Positions 1-9,193 are shown, counted from the first letter of the stretch. The stretch: DNA of 64,000 nt from Dyella lipolytica (GCF_030160075.1 NZ_BSNQ01000009.1:554295-618294), one strand, 5' to 3'. The notes: a model not told the origin generated them from the sequence alone. Program-made: numbers and translations.

Positions 1-2
1 TG

Positions 3-200
3 ATCGATAGCTTCTTCACTGCGGAAAGCTTGCTCGACGCCTGCATCGCCATCGAAAACGACAGCATGCACCTGCGCGCCATCCTCGCGCAGACAGAAAC
101 GTGCCTTAGTCGCCGTACCGAGGCACTGGAGCGGGCACGCAGCGTGATCGAAACGCTAAGTCGCCGAATTGCCGAATTGGAAAAGCAACCTGTGCATTAA
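3..200 (+). CDS. C-terminal end of a truncated unknown protein
   Basis: Only the last 65 codons lie in the window. The frame is open from position 3 to TAA at 198-200. The tail is helical and charged, with a heptad-like stretch (RRTEALERARS, then RRIAELEKQ) that suggests a C-terminal coiled coil. It converges with the polysaccharide operon to its right, so it could be another glycosyltransferase or methyltransferase of the same locus, but the visible part does not identify a family. The stop codon lies in the loop of a hairpin (187-209). Confidence 0.6.
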   Translation: MDSFFTAESLLDACIAIENDSMHLRAILAQTETCLSRRTEALERARSVIETLSRRIAELEKQPVH

Positions 201-209
201 GCACAGGTT
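187..209. terminator. Hairpin terminator shared by convergent genes, with a stop codon in its loop
   Basis: A perfect 9-bp stem (AACCTGTGC / GCACAGGTT) closes a 5-nt loop that contains part of the TAA stop of the plus-strand gene. On the minus strand the hairpin is followed by GCTTTTCC, on the plus strand by a weaker T run. It sits between the convergent ends of the partial gene and the dioxygenase (stop at 243), so it probably works in both directions. Confidence 0.6.
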
Positions 210-242
210 TGCGATCTTTCGACAGATTGCTCTCAATTCCGT

Positions 243-1301
243 TTAGAGCCAGAGCGGCACTTGCTGGCTCGGATACGCGGAGGGCGCGAAAAACCAGGAC
301 TCGATGGCATAACGGTCCTTGGCAATCGCTGCTGGGATGCCGGTGCGATGCAAAAAGAAGTGATCGAAGAGCATCACGTCGCCCGGGGCAAACACTGGGC
401 TTACCGTAGCCATGCCTTCGCCAGCCAAGTCCACCATGCCCGGGCCAACGGACCAGTCAAAATTGGCGCCGTGTGTTCCTGTCGGCAATACCGTCGGCAA
501 TCGTCGTGGCAACACCTCCAGACCCGACGCGTCTTCGCCGCAATGCGAAAGACTCAGCCACACATTGACGCTGCGGATGTCGCCCCCCATAAACGCACCA
601 TCCTGATGCCAGTCGGCCACGCGTATCGTGCTCGGAACACAGCGTAGCGTCGATTTGCCCACCGAAAGTAACGGACGTTCACCAAAGTACTGAGCAATCG
701 CGTCAATGACACCACGCTGATCGAAAACCTCGGAGAGTTCGAAAAGCATCCGCGGTGAATCAGCCGTCCATACGCCGCCCGCTCCTTCGACCCAAAGCCG
801 CGCCGGCGCCAATTCGCAATCGTCAGGCAGAGGCAGTCGCCAATACCAGGGGGAATCAAACGTCGGTTGGTTTTTTTGATGCCATTGCCCGCAGGCGTCC
901 AATGCACGCTGGACACCAGCGGCCATCTCCATCGCCTTCGGCTCGCTAAGCAATCCGCGGACAATCAGCGCGCCGTGGTATCGAATACCTGCTGCAAGCG
1001 TATGTGCATTCAACTGACCTGCGTGAATCTCGGGCAAGCCCGAAGATCCCGCAAATACATCATCCACCTCTACAGGCCATGCCGATGTGTTGCTGGCCTG
1101 TGGCGGATTCGCCACATACGCCTCATATTGCCATTGTGCGAGCAGTTGCTCATAACGCACATCTTGAAACCGCTTATTGCAGCGGCGCAGTGAAGCGATC
1201 GCCTCAGCGAAGCGCCCTTCGCTTGCCCATGCGCGTGCCTGCAAGACATCCTTTTCAATGGTCTCGTACTGCAACATCACACCCTCATCGCTCAATGACA
1301 T
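243..1301 (-). CDS. Phytanoyl-CoA dioxygenase (PhyH) family Fe(II)/2-oxoglutarate oxygenase
   Basis: The protein has about 352 residues. The C-terminal two thirds show the Fe(II)/2OG double-stranded beta-helix signature: HQD at about residues 232-234 (two metal ligands), the distal histidine in FFLHRTG at about 318, and an arginine about 12 residues later (RYAIESWF) suited to binding 2-oxoglutarate. The first ~70 residues look like a short helical (TPR-like) extension. It is the last gene of the polysaccharide operon, 61 bp after the glycosyltransferase, so its substrate may be a sugar, a sugar-linked acyl chain or the lipid carrier; that is inference. The ATG at 1301 follows a GTG at 1304, and a GGGG element lies upstream. 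Confidence 0.85.
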   Translation of the reverse strand: MSLSDEGVMLQYETIEKDVLQARAWASEGRFAEAIASLRRCNKRFQDVRYEQLLAQWQYEAYVANPPQASNTSAWPVEVDDVFAGSSGLPEIHAGQLNAHTLAAGIRYHGALIVRGLLSEPKAMEMAAGVQRALDACGQWHQKNQPTFDSPWYWRLPLPDDCELAPARLWVEGAGGVWTADSPRMLFELSEVFDQRGVIDAIAQYFGERPLLSVGKSTLRCVPSTIRVADWHQDGAFMGGDIRSVNVWLSLSHCGEDASGLEVLPRRLPTVLPTGTHGANFDWSVGPGMVDLAGEGMATVSPVFAPGDVMLFDHFFLHRTGIPAAIAKDRYAIESWFFAPSAYPSQQVPLWL

Positions 1302-1362
1302 CACGTTGCGCCCCTATCAGCAGCGCCGAACCATACCGTGGCAATACTAAGCAACTTACTCA

Positions 1363-3741
1363 TTATGCACCCGAGATCATTGCCAACTGCCCCGTGAACT
1401 GTTCGTCATCCAATGGCACCCAAGGCTCCGAGGTACTGGCAAATCCTTCCCGTGGAGGAAAAGCCAGCGAAAATGGTTCGCCGGAAAGTGTCAGATTGGG
1501 ATTGTAATAAGGGTCTGTGCTCAGTTGCATGGACCAACGCCTCACCATGAAATCGACTTCCCCTTTGAAGCGCTCATGTTTTTCGGGCGTATCTTCGTGT
1601 CCACGTGAGGCAGATTCCCAGTGGTATAGCTCTGCGAACGGAGTCCATATATTGATATAGCCCTGTTGCCGAAGGCGCAGGCAAAAATCGATGTCGTTAA
1701 ACGCCACCTGGAGCGAGACATCCAGCCCACCCACTTTTTCGAAGACATCCCGACGCACCAGCATGCAAGCAGCAGTCACAGCGCTTATCGCCTGAGTCAA
1801 TCGCGCCCGAGACATTTGGCCGTGATAACCACGCGGCATGCCCGAGTAGGCATGTGCTGCCACACCATGCACTCCGGTGATCACGCCAGCGTGCTGAATG
1901 GTGTTGTTCGGGTAATAGAGCATCGCTCCCACTGCACCCACGTTCGGGCGTAGAGCGTGGCTGACCAATTCCTCCAGCCAGTCTGGCGTAATGACTTCGA
2001 TATCATTGTTAAGCAGACAAACAAGATTACCCCAGCAATGACGCACAGCCTCATTGTTGATGCGCGAGTAGTTAAAAGGATGATCATGCCGCAGTACCCG
2101 CACCCGTGAATGTTGCGCAATGCTTTCGAGATATTGAAGGGTGGGTGACTCTGTCGACTGGTTGTCTACAATGACAATTTCATAGGATTTATAAGTGGTC
2201 CGCTCGAGGATGGATTCGACACATCTGCGCAGCAAATCAACTTTGTTTTTCGTAGGTACCACGATGCTGACCAAGGGATGATTGTCAGGTAGCGGATGGC
2301 GCACGCGAAAGGCGCCCATCATCCCATCTATCTCCAACACTTCGGCGTTCGTACCAAGCCGTTGGAAATGCTCACGCAGGGCACGCAAACCGGCATGGTG
2401 GGCATACCCCTTTTGATCCACGCCCCGAGCAGTCGATCCGGGAATCGCTCGCCAGTGATAGAGCACCTTGGGGATGTGACCAATCTGTTCTGCACTCAAT
2501 CGTTCGGAGCAACGCAGCGCAAGATCCCAGTCCTGACTACCTTCCAAACCCTCCCTGAGGCCTCCAACCGCCTCGACCAATGCTCGCGCGTAAACGCCGA
2601 GATGACTGAAACAGTTCTGCCCATGAAGGAGATCGAGGTTCCAATCGGGCTTGAAATACGGATCGTAGCGGCGCCCCTGCTCGTCGATCTTGTCCTCATC
2701 GGAATACACTATTTGCCATTGCGGGTTTTGCTGCAATGCAAAGACGATGGTGGACAAAGCTTGTGCGTGCAGCTCGTCGTCATGATCCAGTAGCGCCACG
2801 TAACTGCCGCGAGCCATGGCCAACGCAGTATTTGTCGCCGCCGAAATGTGGCCGTTGCGATCCCGCCATTGCACGCGAATACGCGAATCGCGACGGGCGT
2901 AAGCTTCGAGCACCTCACGCACGTGCGGTAACGTCGATGCGTCATCGGCGATGCACAACTCCCAGTTCGGGTACGACTGCGCAAGAACACTATCAAGGCA
3001 GTTGCGTAACCACTTCTCCGCCGTGTTGTAGGTCGGCAGCAAGATCGAGACGAGCACGGTCGCCTCAACCGGATTCACCAAGTACGTCTTGTCGTAAAGC
3101 TCAAGCCACATTTCGTAAGGTGGTTTCGCCCCTCTCCGCCACGTATACAACTCGTACAACCATGTGGCAAAAGAACGCCTGCCATTGGGCCCGCAAAGGC
3201 GCCGTACGGACTCCATGAATATTTTGTCGGCATAGCCGACACCAGCCTCGACTTGCCTCAATTTCAACGCACGCAACATCTGCCAGGCGGCTCTAGCCCG
3301 CGTGATGGGCCTCAGGATCAGTTTGTTCACGCGAAACGTGCAGGGCGCATCCGCAGGATCAAATCGCACGCTATGAACATCGTGCGACAGCAGCACCACG
3401 CCTTCGTGATGCTTCGACCCAAGCCGAACAAAATTCAGGTCACGCGACCAGGCTTCGTGCATCCCGTGGCCAAAGTCGAAATACAACATCGGCAGAAGCC
3501 GCTCGCCCTCAAGAATTTCCAGATCGATGGAAAACTTATACCAACCAGCCCGTAGCGGGTATCCCTCCGATACGCATACAAACTTAGGATCGTTACCTGT
3601 CGACCGCCAGATATCGCCAGAAGGCGATAGCAGACGCAGCTGCCCAAGTGGCTGTAAAACAAATGCGCCACCTCTTAGCCGTCGGTACCAGGACCGGAGT
3701 CGGAAATGTATCCGCCTCAGAAGGCTTACATGCAATGACAT
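1363..3741 (-). CDS. Bifunctional family 2 glycosyltransferase with N-terminal accessory domain
   Basis: The predicted protein has 792 residues. Two GT-A domains are visible: the first opens with VSILLPTYNTAEKWL and carries LLDHDDE and the EDKID motif, the second opens with VSIVVPTKNKVDLL and carries LLNNDIEV. This architecture is typical of O-antigen and rhamnan-type synthases that add two linkages. About 150 N-terminal residues form a beta-rich module with GNDPKF (about 49-54) and VRFDPADAP (about 125-133), motifs also found in the neighbouring methyltransferase. An ATG at 3777 is possible but lies inside the upstream gene; the ATG at 3741 follows that gene's TAA by 5 nt, with GGGGG about 10 nt upstream, and is preferred. 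It is cytoplasmic and supplies the chain exported by Wzm/Wzt. Confidence 0.85.
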   Translation of the reverse strand: MSLHVSLLRRIHFRLRSWYRRLRGGAFVLQPLGQLRLLSPSGDIWRSTGNDPKFVCVSEGYPLRAGWYKFSIDLEILEGERLLPMLYFDFGHGMHEAWSRDLNFVRLGSKHHEGVVLLSHDVHSVRFDPADAPCTFRVNKLILRPITRARAAWQMLRALKLRQVEAGVGYADKIFMESVRRLCGPNGRRSFATWLYELYTWRRGAKPPYEMWLELYDKTYLVNPVEATVLVSILLPTYNTAEKWLRNCLDSVLAQSYPNWELCIADDASTLPHVREVLEAYARRDSRIRVQWRDRNGHISAATNTALAMARGSYVALLDHDDELHAQALSTIVFALQQNPQWQIVYSDEDKIDEQGRRYDPYFKPDWNLDLLHGQNCFSHLGVYARALVEAVGGLREGLEGSQDWDLALRCSERLSAEQIGHIPKVLYHWRAIPGSTARGVDQKGYAHHAGLRALREHFQRLGTNAEVLEIDGMMGAFRVRHPLPDNHPLVSIVVPTKNKVDLLRRCVESILERTTYKSYEIVIVDNQSTESPTLQYLESIAQHSRVRVLRHDHPFNYSRINNEAVRHCWGNLVCLLNNDIEVITPDWLEELVSHALRPNVGAVGAMLYYPNNTIQHAGVITGVHGVAAHAYSGMPRGYHGQMSRARLTQAISAVTAACMLVRRDVFEKVGGLDVSLQVAFNDIDFCLRLRQQGYINIWTPFAELYHWESASRGHEDTPEKHERFKGEVDFMVRRWSMQLSTDPYYNPNLTLSGEPFSLAFPPREGFASTSEPWVPLDDEQFTGQLAMISGA

Positions 3742-3746
3742 GATCG

Positions 3747-5087
3747 TTAACGCCCCCAGCGTCGCAACCAATACCATAGGCTGCGTTTGGCAAGCCCTTC
3801 GATAGACTTGTCTATCCCGGCCAATCGCGTTGTCAGCTCGCGAGCCATATTCTGTATCTCAACTCTCGTTTGAGAGAGCGCACGCATATCTACCAATGCC
3901 TGCCGCTCCATCAGCCGATGCATAGATGGCTCAGTAATTACTATTTCATACTCAACCCGCGCAGTGACGTCCACAGCGGCTCCACCGACGGTGTCGTCCA
4001 GCGCGCTGCCTACTTCAAATTCGATATATGGATCGTTGCCGAAGCTCGCGAAGCGTACGCATTGCGAGCCTATGCGCGGCAGCAATTCACCCTCTACATG
4101 ACCAAGGCGCTCTTCTAATCGCTCCAACCGTTTGGATGGACCGGCATCGCCTACCTGCAAGCGAACTTGCTGCAAGCCGTACACACCGGGGAAGTCGGCT
4201 GGGTCAATCCGCAAATATGCTGGAGAAATGCCGGGCGGCAGTTGAAATTGAACGTCCAATAGACCCTCGGAGGCATCTACTTCGGCGGAGACCCTGCGCG
4301 CATCATCGTATGACTCATCGCTGCCGCGATAATAAAGATGACAAACCACCGGCTGCGGCTCGTGGATACCACCTCGTGCATGACCATTCGCGTCCACTAG
4401 ATTGGAAGCTAGCGCCTCAAAAAATGCACGCAGCGCAGCTGGATTCGTCTGACCTTGCTGCAGGAAAGCCATGAAAGGTTCAGGCACATTCGCGCCTACC
4501 GCGACCACTCCGAGCCCATTGCTGTGCACAAATTCAAAGCATGGATAGCGCTGCGATAGTTCTTCGAAAAATCCTCGGACACCGAACCCGCGCTCTACCA
4601 CGGCTGTGTCATGCAACAACACAACAGCCTTGTCACTGAGTTTCGGCAGCCATGTTTCGAAGTCGTGTTTGACCGCTTCATACGTATGCAGGCCGTCGAT
4701 ATGAAGTAAATCGACGCTGTGATCGGCGAAATGTTCAAGCGCGTCATCGAAACGGCTTCTGAGCAGCTGCGAGAAGTCCCCGTAGCGTGGATCGTGCCGA
4801 GCACGAAGCGATTGATACACTTGATCGGTGTAATGGCTCGCATGCGAATCGCCCTGCCAGGTATCGATGGCGAAACACCGCGAGGGCAACGCCAACATGC
4901 GCACCGCCTGACACATGGCCAGATACGAATTGCCCGAATGAGTACCCAACTCAACGATGCAAGCGGGCCTCAGGAGGTCCACCGCCAGATAAGCAAACGG
5001 GATATGACCCACCCAACCGAACGGAGGGACCACACTGGGTGTCATCAGCACAACAGGGTGTTCTTCCAGACGGAAATCACGACTCAT
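3747..5087 (-). CDS. SAM-dependent methyltransferase with coiled-coil tail, possible chain terminator
   Basis: The protein has 446 residues. A class I (Methyltransf_24-like) domain occupies about 1-200, with SAM motif I IVELGTHSGNSY at 44-55, LLHIDGLHTYE at 127-137 and VVLLHDT at 155-161. A beta-rich module follows (LRIDPADFPG at about 292-301), then a short coiled coil (about 318-336), GNDPYIEFEV (about 350-359), a second coiled coil (about 388-432) and a basic aromatic tail, RSLWYWLRRWGR. Methyltransferase, coiled coil and amphipathic C-terminus next to Wzm/Wzt recall WbdD, which caps ABC-exported O-antigens and sets chain length; no kinase domain is evident, so methylation alone would be the cap. 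The start at 5087 lies in an 11-nt overlap with wzt; a longer start at 5126 is less likely. Confidence 0.8.
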   Translation of the reverse strand: MSRDFRLEEHPVVLMTPSVVPPFGWVGHIPFAYLAVDLLRPACIVELGTHSGNSYLAMCQAVRMLALPSRCFAIDTWQGDSHASHYTDQVYQSLRARHDPRYGDFSQLLRSRFDDALEHFADHSVDLLHIDGLHTYEAVKHDFETWLPKLSDKAVVLLHDTAVVERGFGVRGFFEELSQRYPCFEFVHSNGLGVVAVGANVPEPFMAFLQQGQTNPAALRAFFEALASNLVDANGHARGGIHEPQPVVCHLYYRGSDESYDDARRVSAEVDASEGLLDVQFQLPPGISPAYLRIDPADFPGVYGLQQVRLQVGDAGPSKRLERLEERLGHVEGELLPRIGSQCVRFASFGNDPYIEFEVGSALDDTVGGAAVDVTARVEYEIVITEPSMHRLMERQALVDMRALSQTRVEIQNMARELTTRLAGIDKSIEGLAKRSLWYWLRRWGR

Positions 5088-6447
5088 CGTTGATTCGCTC
5101 CAGCGTGATCTCATGCATCGGGACACCGACTAGGCCCGTCGCGTATCCGCCACCGCTCGCGGTAATCCGAAGCGCTTCGTGCAGCCAGTGCTGTATCACG
5201 TGCTGCTCCTGTGTTCCTTCCGCCACACCGACCGTGACGAAATAATCGGCCGCGCCAAGGCGCGGCATCTCGAAGCGAAATCGCGCCTGGAATGTCTCCC
5301 CTGCAGAAACGGCGAAATCGTCCGTATGACTCAGAACGGTGTTGTCGCCGAATAGCAACTGACCAAGCCGGTCCTTGATGTAAAAGCCGACAATGACATT
5401 GTCCATATCCTGCTCAGCCAGAAGTTCGATCTCCAAGGTCACCTGCTCCCCTGCCAGCACCATGGCTACGGCCTGCCTCGACTCGTCGCAAAAAGCGACG
5501 TGAGTAACCCGCGCCTTGTATTCGCCGAAGCTTTCAACATCGGGCTTGAAAGGAAAAAGCAGAATATCGTTGCGCAGTATCGAACGGTCCAGCAGCTCCT
5601 GTCGTGGATTGATGTGCCGCTCTATCTTTCTTGGTTGCCATCGTGTTTTGGCACCATTGCGCGCTCCGACCCCGCCTTGGCGTTCGATCAAGGAAGCTTC
5701 CAGATATGCATCCATGACCACGCGCGCCTCGCCGATACGCTGTACACAACCGCGCTCCAGCCAGATGGCGCGATCACAAAGACTGGTCACGGCTCCGCCG
5801 TCGTGGCTGACGAAAAGCATCGTGCCGCGTTTTTTGAAGTCGCGCAGGTAACGCATGCATTTCTGCATGAAAAAAGCGTCGCCAACAGCCAGCGCCTCGT
5901 CGACGATCAGGATGTCCGCATCGACATGGGTCACCACCGCAAATGCGAGTCGCATGACCATGCCAGTGGAATAGTTGCGAGTCGGCTGATCGACGAAATC
6001 ACCAATTTCCGCGTAGGCGAGAATGTCATCGATACGAGCGTCGATTTCGTTGCGGGTAAGTCCAAGGATGGACGCATTCAGGTAGACGTTCTGGCGACCG
6101 GTGAATTCCGGATTGAAGCCGCTACCCAACTCCAACAAGGCAGCGACACGGCCATGGGTCGTTGCCTTACCCTCGCTCGGCTTGAGCGTGCCGGCGATCA
6201 GCTGCAGTAAGGTGGATTTGCCGGCACCGTTGCGGCCGACGATGCCTAGCGTCTCACCACGCCTTACTTCAAAGCCGACATCGCGGAGTGCCCAAAATTC
6301 TCGATAGAACCGATGTCGATCACCGATCAGACTCTGCAGCATGCGATGAATCGGCTTGTCGTATAGCTGGTAGCACTTGCCCAGGTTTCTGACGCTTATC
6401 GCGGTCTCTCCGGCAGTCGCTCCGGACATGATCGGCTCAGAGGACAT
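5077..6447 (-). CDS. wzt: ABC transporter ATP-binding protein Wzt for polysaccharide export
   Basis: The protein has 456 residues. The N-terminal nucleotide-binding domain has Walker A GRNGAGKST, the signature YSTGMVMRLAF and Walker B ILIVDEALAVGD followed by SHDGG. The C-terminal ~180 residues form the beta-sandwich seen in Wzt proteins that recognise the modified end of the glycan before export. Its ATG at 6447 overlaps the end of the permease gene by 11 nt, and the methyltransferase gene overlaps its own end, so the three are translationally coupled. The extended C-terminal domain fits a system that exports a finished, capped chain, with the adjacent methyltransferase as candidate capping enzyme. 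Confidence 0.9.
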   Translation of the reverse strand: MSSEPIMSGATAGETAISVRNLGKCYQLYDKPIHRMLQSLIGDRHRFYREFWALRDVGFEVRRGETLGIVGRNGAGKSTLLQLIAGTLKPSEGKATTHGRVAALLELGSGFNPEFTGRQNVYLNASILGLTRNEIDARIDDILAYAEIGDFVDQPTRNYSTGMVMRLAFAVVTHVDADILIVDEALAVGDAFFMQKCMRYLRDFKKRGTMLFVSHDGGAVTSLCDRAIWLERGCVQRIGEARVVMDAYLEASLIERQGGVGARNGAKTRWQPRKIERHINPRQELLDRSILRNDILLFPFKPDVESFGEYKARVTHVAFCDESRQAVAMVLAGEQVTLEIELLAEQDMDNVIVGFYIKDRLGQLLFGDNTVLSHTDDFAVSAGETFQARFRFEMPRLGAADYFVTVGVAEGTQEQHVIQHWLHEALRITASGGGYATGLVGVPMHEITLERINDES

Positions 6448-7243
6448 CAGCGAACCCGTCCTGCGTTCGGTGGAACCAGCCGTATCCGAACAACAACGCA
6501 GCCAGCGCGATCACGGTATAGAGACTCAAGGCATGCCAGTCAGGTGCGCGACCGAACAGCACCACACCTCGAGTCTGCTCGATGATCAAAGTCAGCGGGT
6601 TATACCGCAACCACGTGCTATAGGGCTCGTGAAGCGATGAGGCCGGATAGAAGACCGGACTCAGGAACATCAGCATCGTGGTGATGATGCCCGCCAGCTG
6701 CGCGATATCGCGAACGAAAACGCCCAGCGAGGCCATCAACCAGCTCACTCCGCATAACAACAAAGCGTAAGGCGCAAACAGGAACGGCAAATACAAGAGA
6801 TTGGGCGAAAGCGAATGATGCGAAACCAATACGAACAGCAACAGCACCGACATGCTGAGCCCTGCATTGAATAGTGCCGAAACAACCGTGACGCACGGCA
6901 ACAGTGCGACGGGAAACACGACGCGCTTTACCAGATTCACGTTGCCGACAATGCTCGTGGGTGCTCGTGCAATGCATTCGGCCATCAACGTATGGACGAT
7001 CATGCCTGCAAAAATCATCAGCGAGAAATCCGCCCCCGTGGCCATGTCGGGCCAACGCATGCCCAGAAATTCGCGAAATGCCAGGGTGTACACCGCGAGC
7101 ATCAGCAAAGGATTCAGGAACGACCATAGCAAGCCGAGAAACGAACCGCTGTAACGCCCGGCAATATCACGTTTGATGAGTTCCCAGAAAACACCCCGTC
7201 TTATCCACACACGCCCCAAAAACGAAATTCCAGCATTCTGCAT
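6437..7243 (-). CDS. wzm: ABC-2 type polysaccharide/O-antigen export permease Wzm
   Basis: The protein has 268 residues, the usual size for Wzm/KpsM-type permeases. An N-terminal amphipathic segment (RRGVFWELIKRDIAGRYSG) is followed by about six hydrophobic segments. The ABC-2 family pattern is clear, including SFLGLLWSFLNPLLMLAVY and LSPVFYPASSL. It is the first gene of the minus-strand operon; AGGGGA lies about 8 nt before the ATG. It forms the inner-membrane channel with Wzt and moves the lipid-linked glycan to the periplasm. Confidence 0.9.
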   Translation of the reverse strand: MQNAGISFLGRVWIRRGVFWELIKRDIAGRYSGSFLGLLWSFLNPLLMLAVYTLAFREFLGMRWPDMATGADFSLMIFAGMIVHTLMAECIARAPTSIVGNVNLVKRVVFPVALLPCVTVVSALFNAGLSMSVLLLFVLVSHHSLSPNLLYLPFLFAPYALLLCGVSWLMASLGVFVRDIAQLAGIITTMLMFLSPVFYPASSLHEPYSTWLRYNPLTLIIEQTRGVVLFGRAPDWHALSLYTVIALAALLFGYGWFHRTQDGFADVL

Positions 7244-7662
7244 ATTTATTCCCCTATCGGGATTGCCGGCATCTCCGTGCCGCTACCCGTTACGTCAACC
7301 GCATCTCACGCCATACTCACCGATCAATGGCAAACTATCTACCGACTTGAACCGCCCCCACTGTCTCCATCTTTGTGGCGTCCATATGGCGCAAAAGCAG
7401 GATTTGTAGATCGCAGTCTCTCGTCGCCGGCAGTCATATAGCGCTGTGCGGCCTTGCCGGCTCGATCGTCCACGAGCCCGATTGCAGGGATACCACAGAC
7501 CGGCATCCATCACTACGTCCGAGTTACCGACACCGGCCCACCGTATGGTCTGGCTCGCACCCGGCAACTCCGGCTTACAGCAGCAATTCGGCTATGCTTA
7601 TCGGGATTGGCACACGATCTGAGCCACATCCTCGGGCACTCTGCGCACTGGTCCCTTAAGAC
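7244..7662. other. Divergent intergenic region between wzm and manC
   Basis: This 419-bp gene-free stretch separates the divergent polysaccharide-export operon and manC and should hold both promoters. I find no convincing -35/-10 pair, no JUMPstart-like element and no strong hairpin. Short ORFs inside it lack codon bias and ribosome binding sites. Confidence 0.5.
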
Positions 7663-9075
7663 ATGTTGATCCCCCTTATTCTCAGCGGTGGTAGTGGCAC
7701 TCGCCTTTGGCCTGTCTCGCGCCGGAACTTACCCAAGCAGTTTCTTTCCATTAGCGGTGACGGCACGCTTTTCCAGCAGACGGTAGTCCGTACGCAACAG
7801 CTGCCGGACGTAGCCGCCCCCATCGTGGTCGCCAGCGAGGACCATCGATTCCTGGCGGCGGACCAGTTACTGGACCTGCACGTGCAGGGCGCCACCATCG
7901 TGCTGGAACCGTTACCCCGCAATACAGCGCCGGCGATTGCTCTTGGTGCACTGAAGGCTCTGGAGCACGATGCCGAGGCCTTGCTGTTGGTATTGCCGGC
8001 CGACCATTTGATTGGTGATGCAGAGAGCTTTACTGCTGCAGTGCAACAGGCATTGCCTGCCGCTCGCCAAGGCTGGCTAGTGACGTTCGGCATTCGGCCG
8101 GACCGGCCCGAGACCGGTTTCGGCTACATCCGCCGGGCCGAGTCGATCGGCGGCGCGGCTTTCCGGGTCGAGCAGTTTGTCGAGAAGCCGGACCAGCCCA
8201 CGGCTCAGAGCTATCTGAAGGACGGTGGCTACGATTGGAACTCGGGCATGTTCCTGTTCAAGGCCGCCCGTTACCTGGAAGAACTTGGCCAGCACGCCCC
8301 CGACATGCTTGCCGCGGTGCGCGAAGCCTATGCCACTGGACGCAGCGACCTGGATTTCGTGCGCGTGGACAAGGAGGCTTTCGTCAAGGTGCCGGACAAC
8401 TCCATCGACTACGCCGTGATGGAAAAAACTACCCGCGCCGCGGTGATCCCGGTCAGCTGCGCGTGGAGCGATATCGGCTCGTGGTCAGCCTTGTGGTTAT
8501 CCGGTAAGCACGACGAGCAAGGCAACCAACGCGAAGGCGACACCTTGGCGATCAATACGCGCAATTCTCTGCTCCGTTCGCACGACCGCCACATGATCGC
8601 CACCGTCGGCGTGGACGATCTGATCGTGGTCAGCACGCCGGATGCCACGCTGGTCGCGCACCGCGATGCCGCGCAGGACGTCAAGAAAGTGGTTGACCAA
8701 TTGAAGGCCTCCGGTCGCACCGAACATTCCTTCCATCGCGTGGTGCATCGCCCGTGGGGCAGCTACGACTCGCTCGAGGCCGGCAGCCGCTTCCAGGTAA
8801 AGCGCATCGTGGTGAAGCCGGGTGCCAGCCTTAGCCTGCAGAAGCACCATCACCGCGCCGAGCACTGGATCGTCGTGTCGGGCACCGCCGAGGTTACCTG
8901 CGACGACAAGGTGTTCTTGTTGGGTGAAAACCAGAGCACCTATATCCCGCTGGGTAGCGTCCATCGCCTGCGCAACCCGGGCAAAGTGCCTTTGGAGCTG
9001 ATCGAAGTGCAATCCGGCAGCTATCTGGGCGAGGACGATATCGTCCGCTTCGACGACGTCTACGGGCGTGCCTGA
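7663..9075 (+). CDS. manC: Mannose-1-phosphate guanylyltransferase / mannose-6-phosphate isomerase
   Basis: The protein has 470 residues, as expected for bifunctional type II PMI/GMP (ManC/XanB/AlgA). The nucleotidyltransferase signature LSGGSGTRLWPVSR lies at the N-terminus with FVEKP near residue 175, and the C-terminal third is a cupin isomerase domain (VVKPGASLSLQKHHHRAEHW, then GSVHRLRNPG). It interconverts fructose-6-P and mannose-6-P and makes GDP-mannose, precursor of mannose, rhamnose or fucose units, which fits supply of the adjacent polysaccharide locus. The ATG at 7663 has only a weak ribosome binding site, but the protein begins at the family's usual position. Confidence 0.95.
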   Translation: MLIPLILSGGSGTRLWPVSRRNLPKQFLSISGDGTLFQQTVVRTQQLPDVAAPIVVASEDHRFLAADQLLDLHVQGATIVLEPLPRNTAPAIALGALKALEHDAEALLLVLPADHLIGDAESFTAAVQQALPAARQGWLVTFGIRPDRPETGFGYIRRAESIGGAAFRVEQFVEKPDQPTAQSYLKDGGYDWNSGMFLFKAARYLEELGQHAPDMLAAVREAYATGRSDLDFVRVDKEAFVKVPDNSIDYAVMEKTTRAAVIPVSCAWSDIGSWSALWLSGKHDEQGNQREGDTLAINTRNSLLRSHDRHMIATVGVDDLIVVSTPDATLVAHRDAAQDVKKVVDQLKASGRTEHSFHRVVHRPWGSYDSLEAGSRFQVKRIVVKPGASLSLQKHHHRAEHWIVVSGTAEVTCDDKVFLLGENQSTYIPLGSVHRLRNPGKVPLELIEVQSGSYLGEDDIVRFDDVYGRA

Positions 9076-9147
9076 TCCGCGCCGTCTTACACTGACATCC
9101 ATGCGACTTGATCCTGTCGCGAAGCAAGGCTGCAATAGCCGGACAAC

Positions 9148-9175
9148 ACTGCCGCGCATCACGCACGGCAGTTCT
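9148..9175 (+). terminator. Possible weak terminator after manC
   Basis: A 7-bp stem (ACTGCCG / CGGCAGT, 9148-9154 with 9166-9172) is followed by TCTTGC. It lies 73 nt after the manC stop and just before the phosphoesterase gene. The U tract is poor, so termination would be weak. Confidence 0.35.
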
Positions 9176-9193
9176 TGCTAAAGGAACCCGCGG

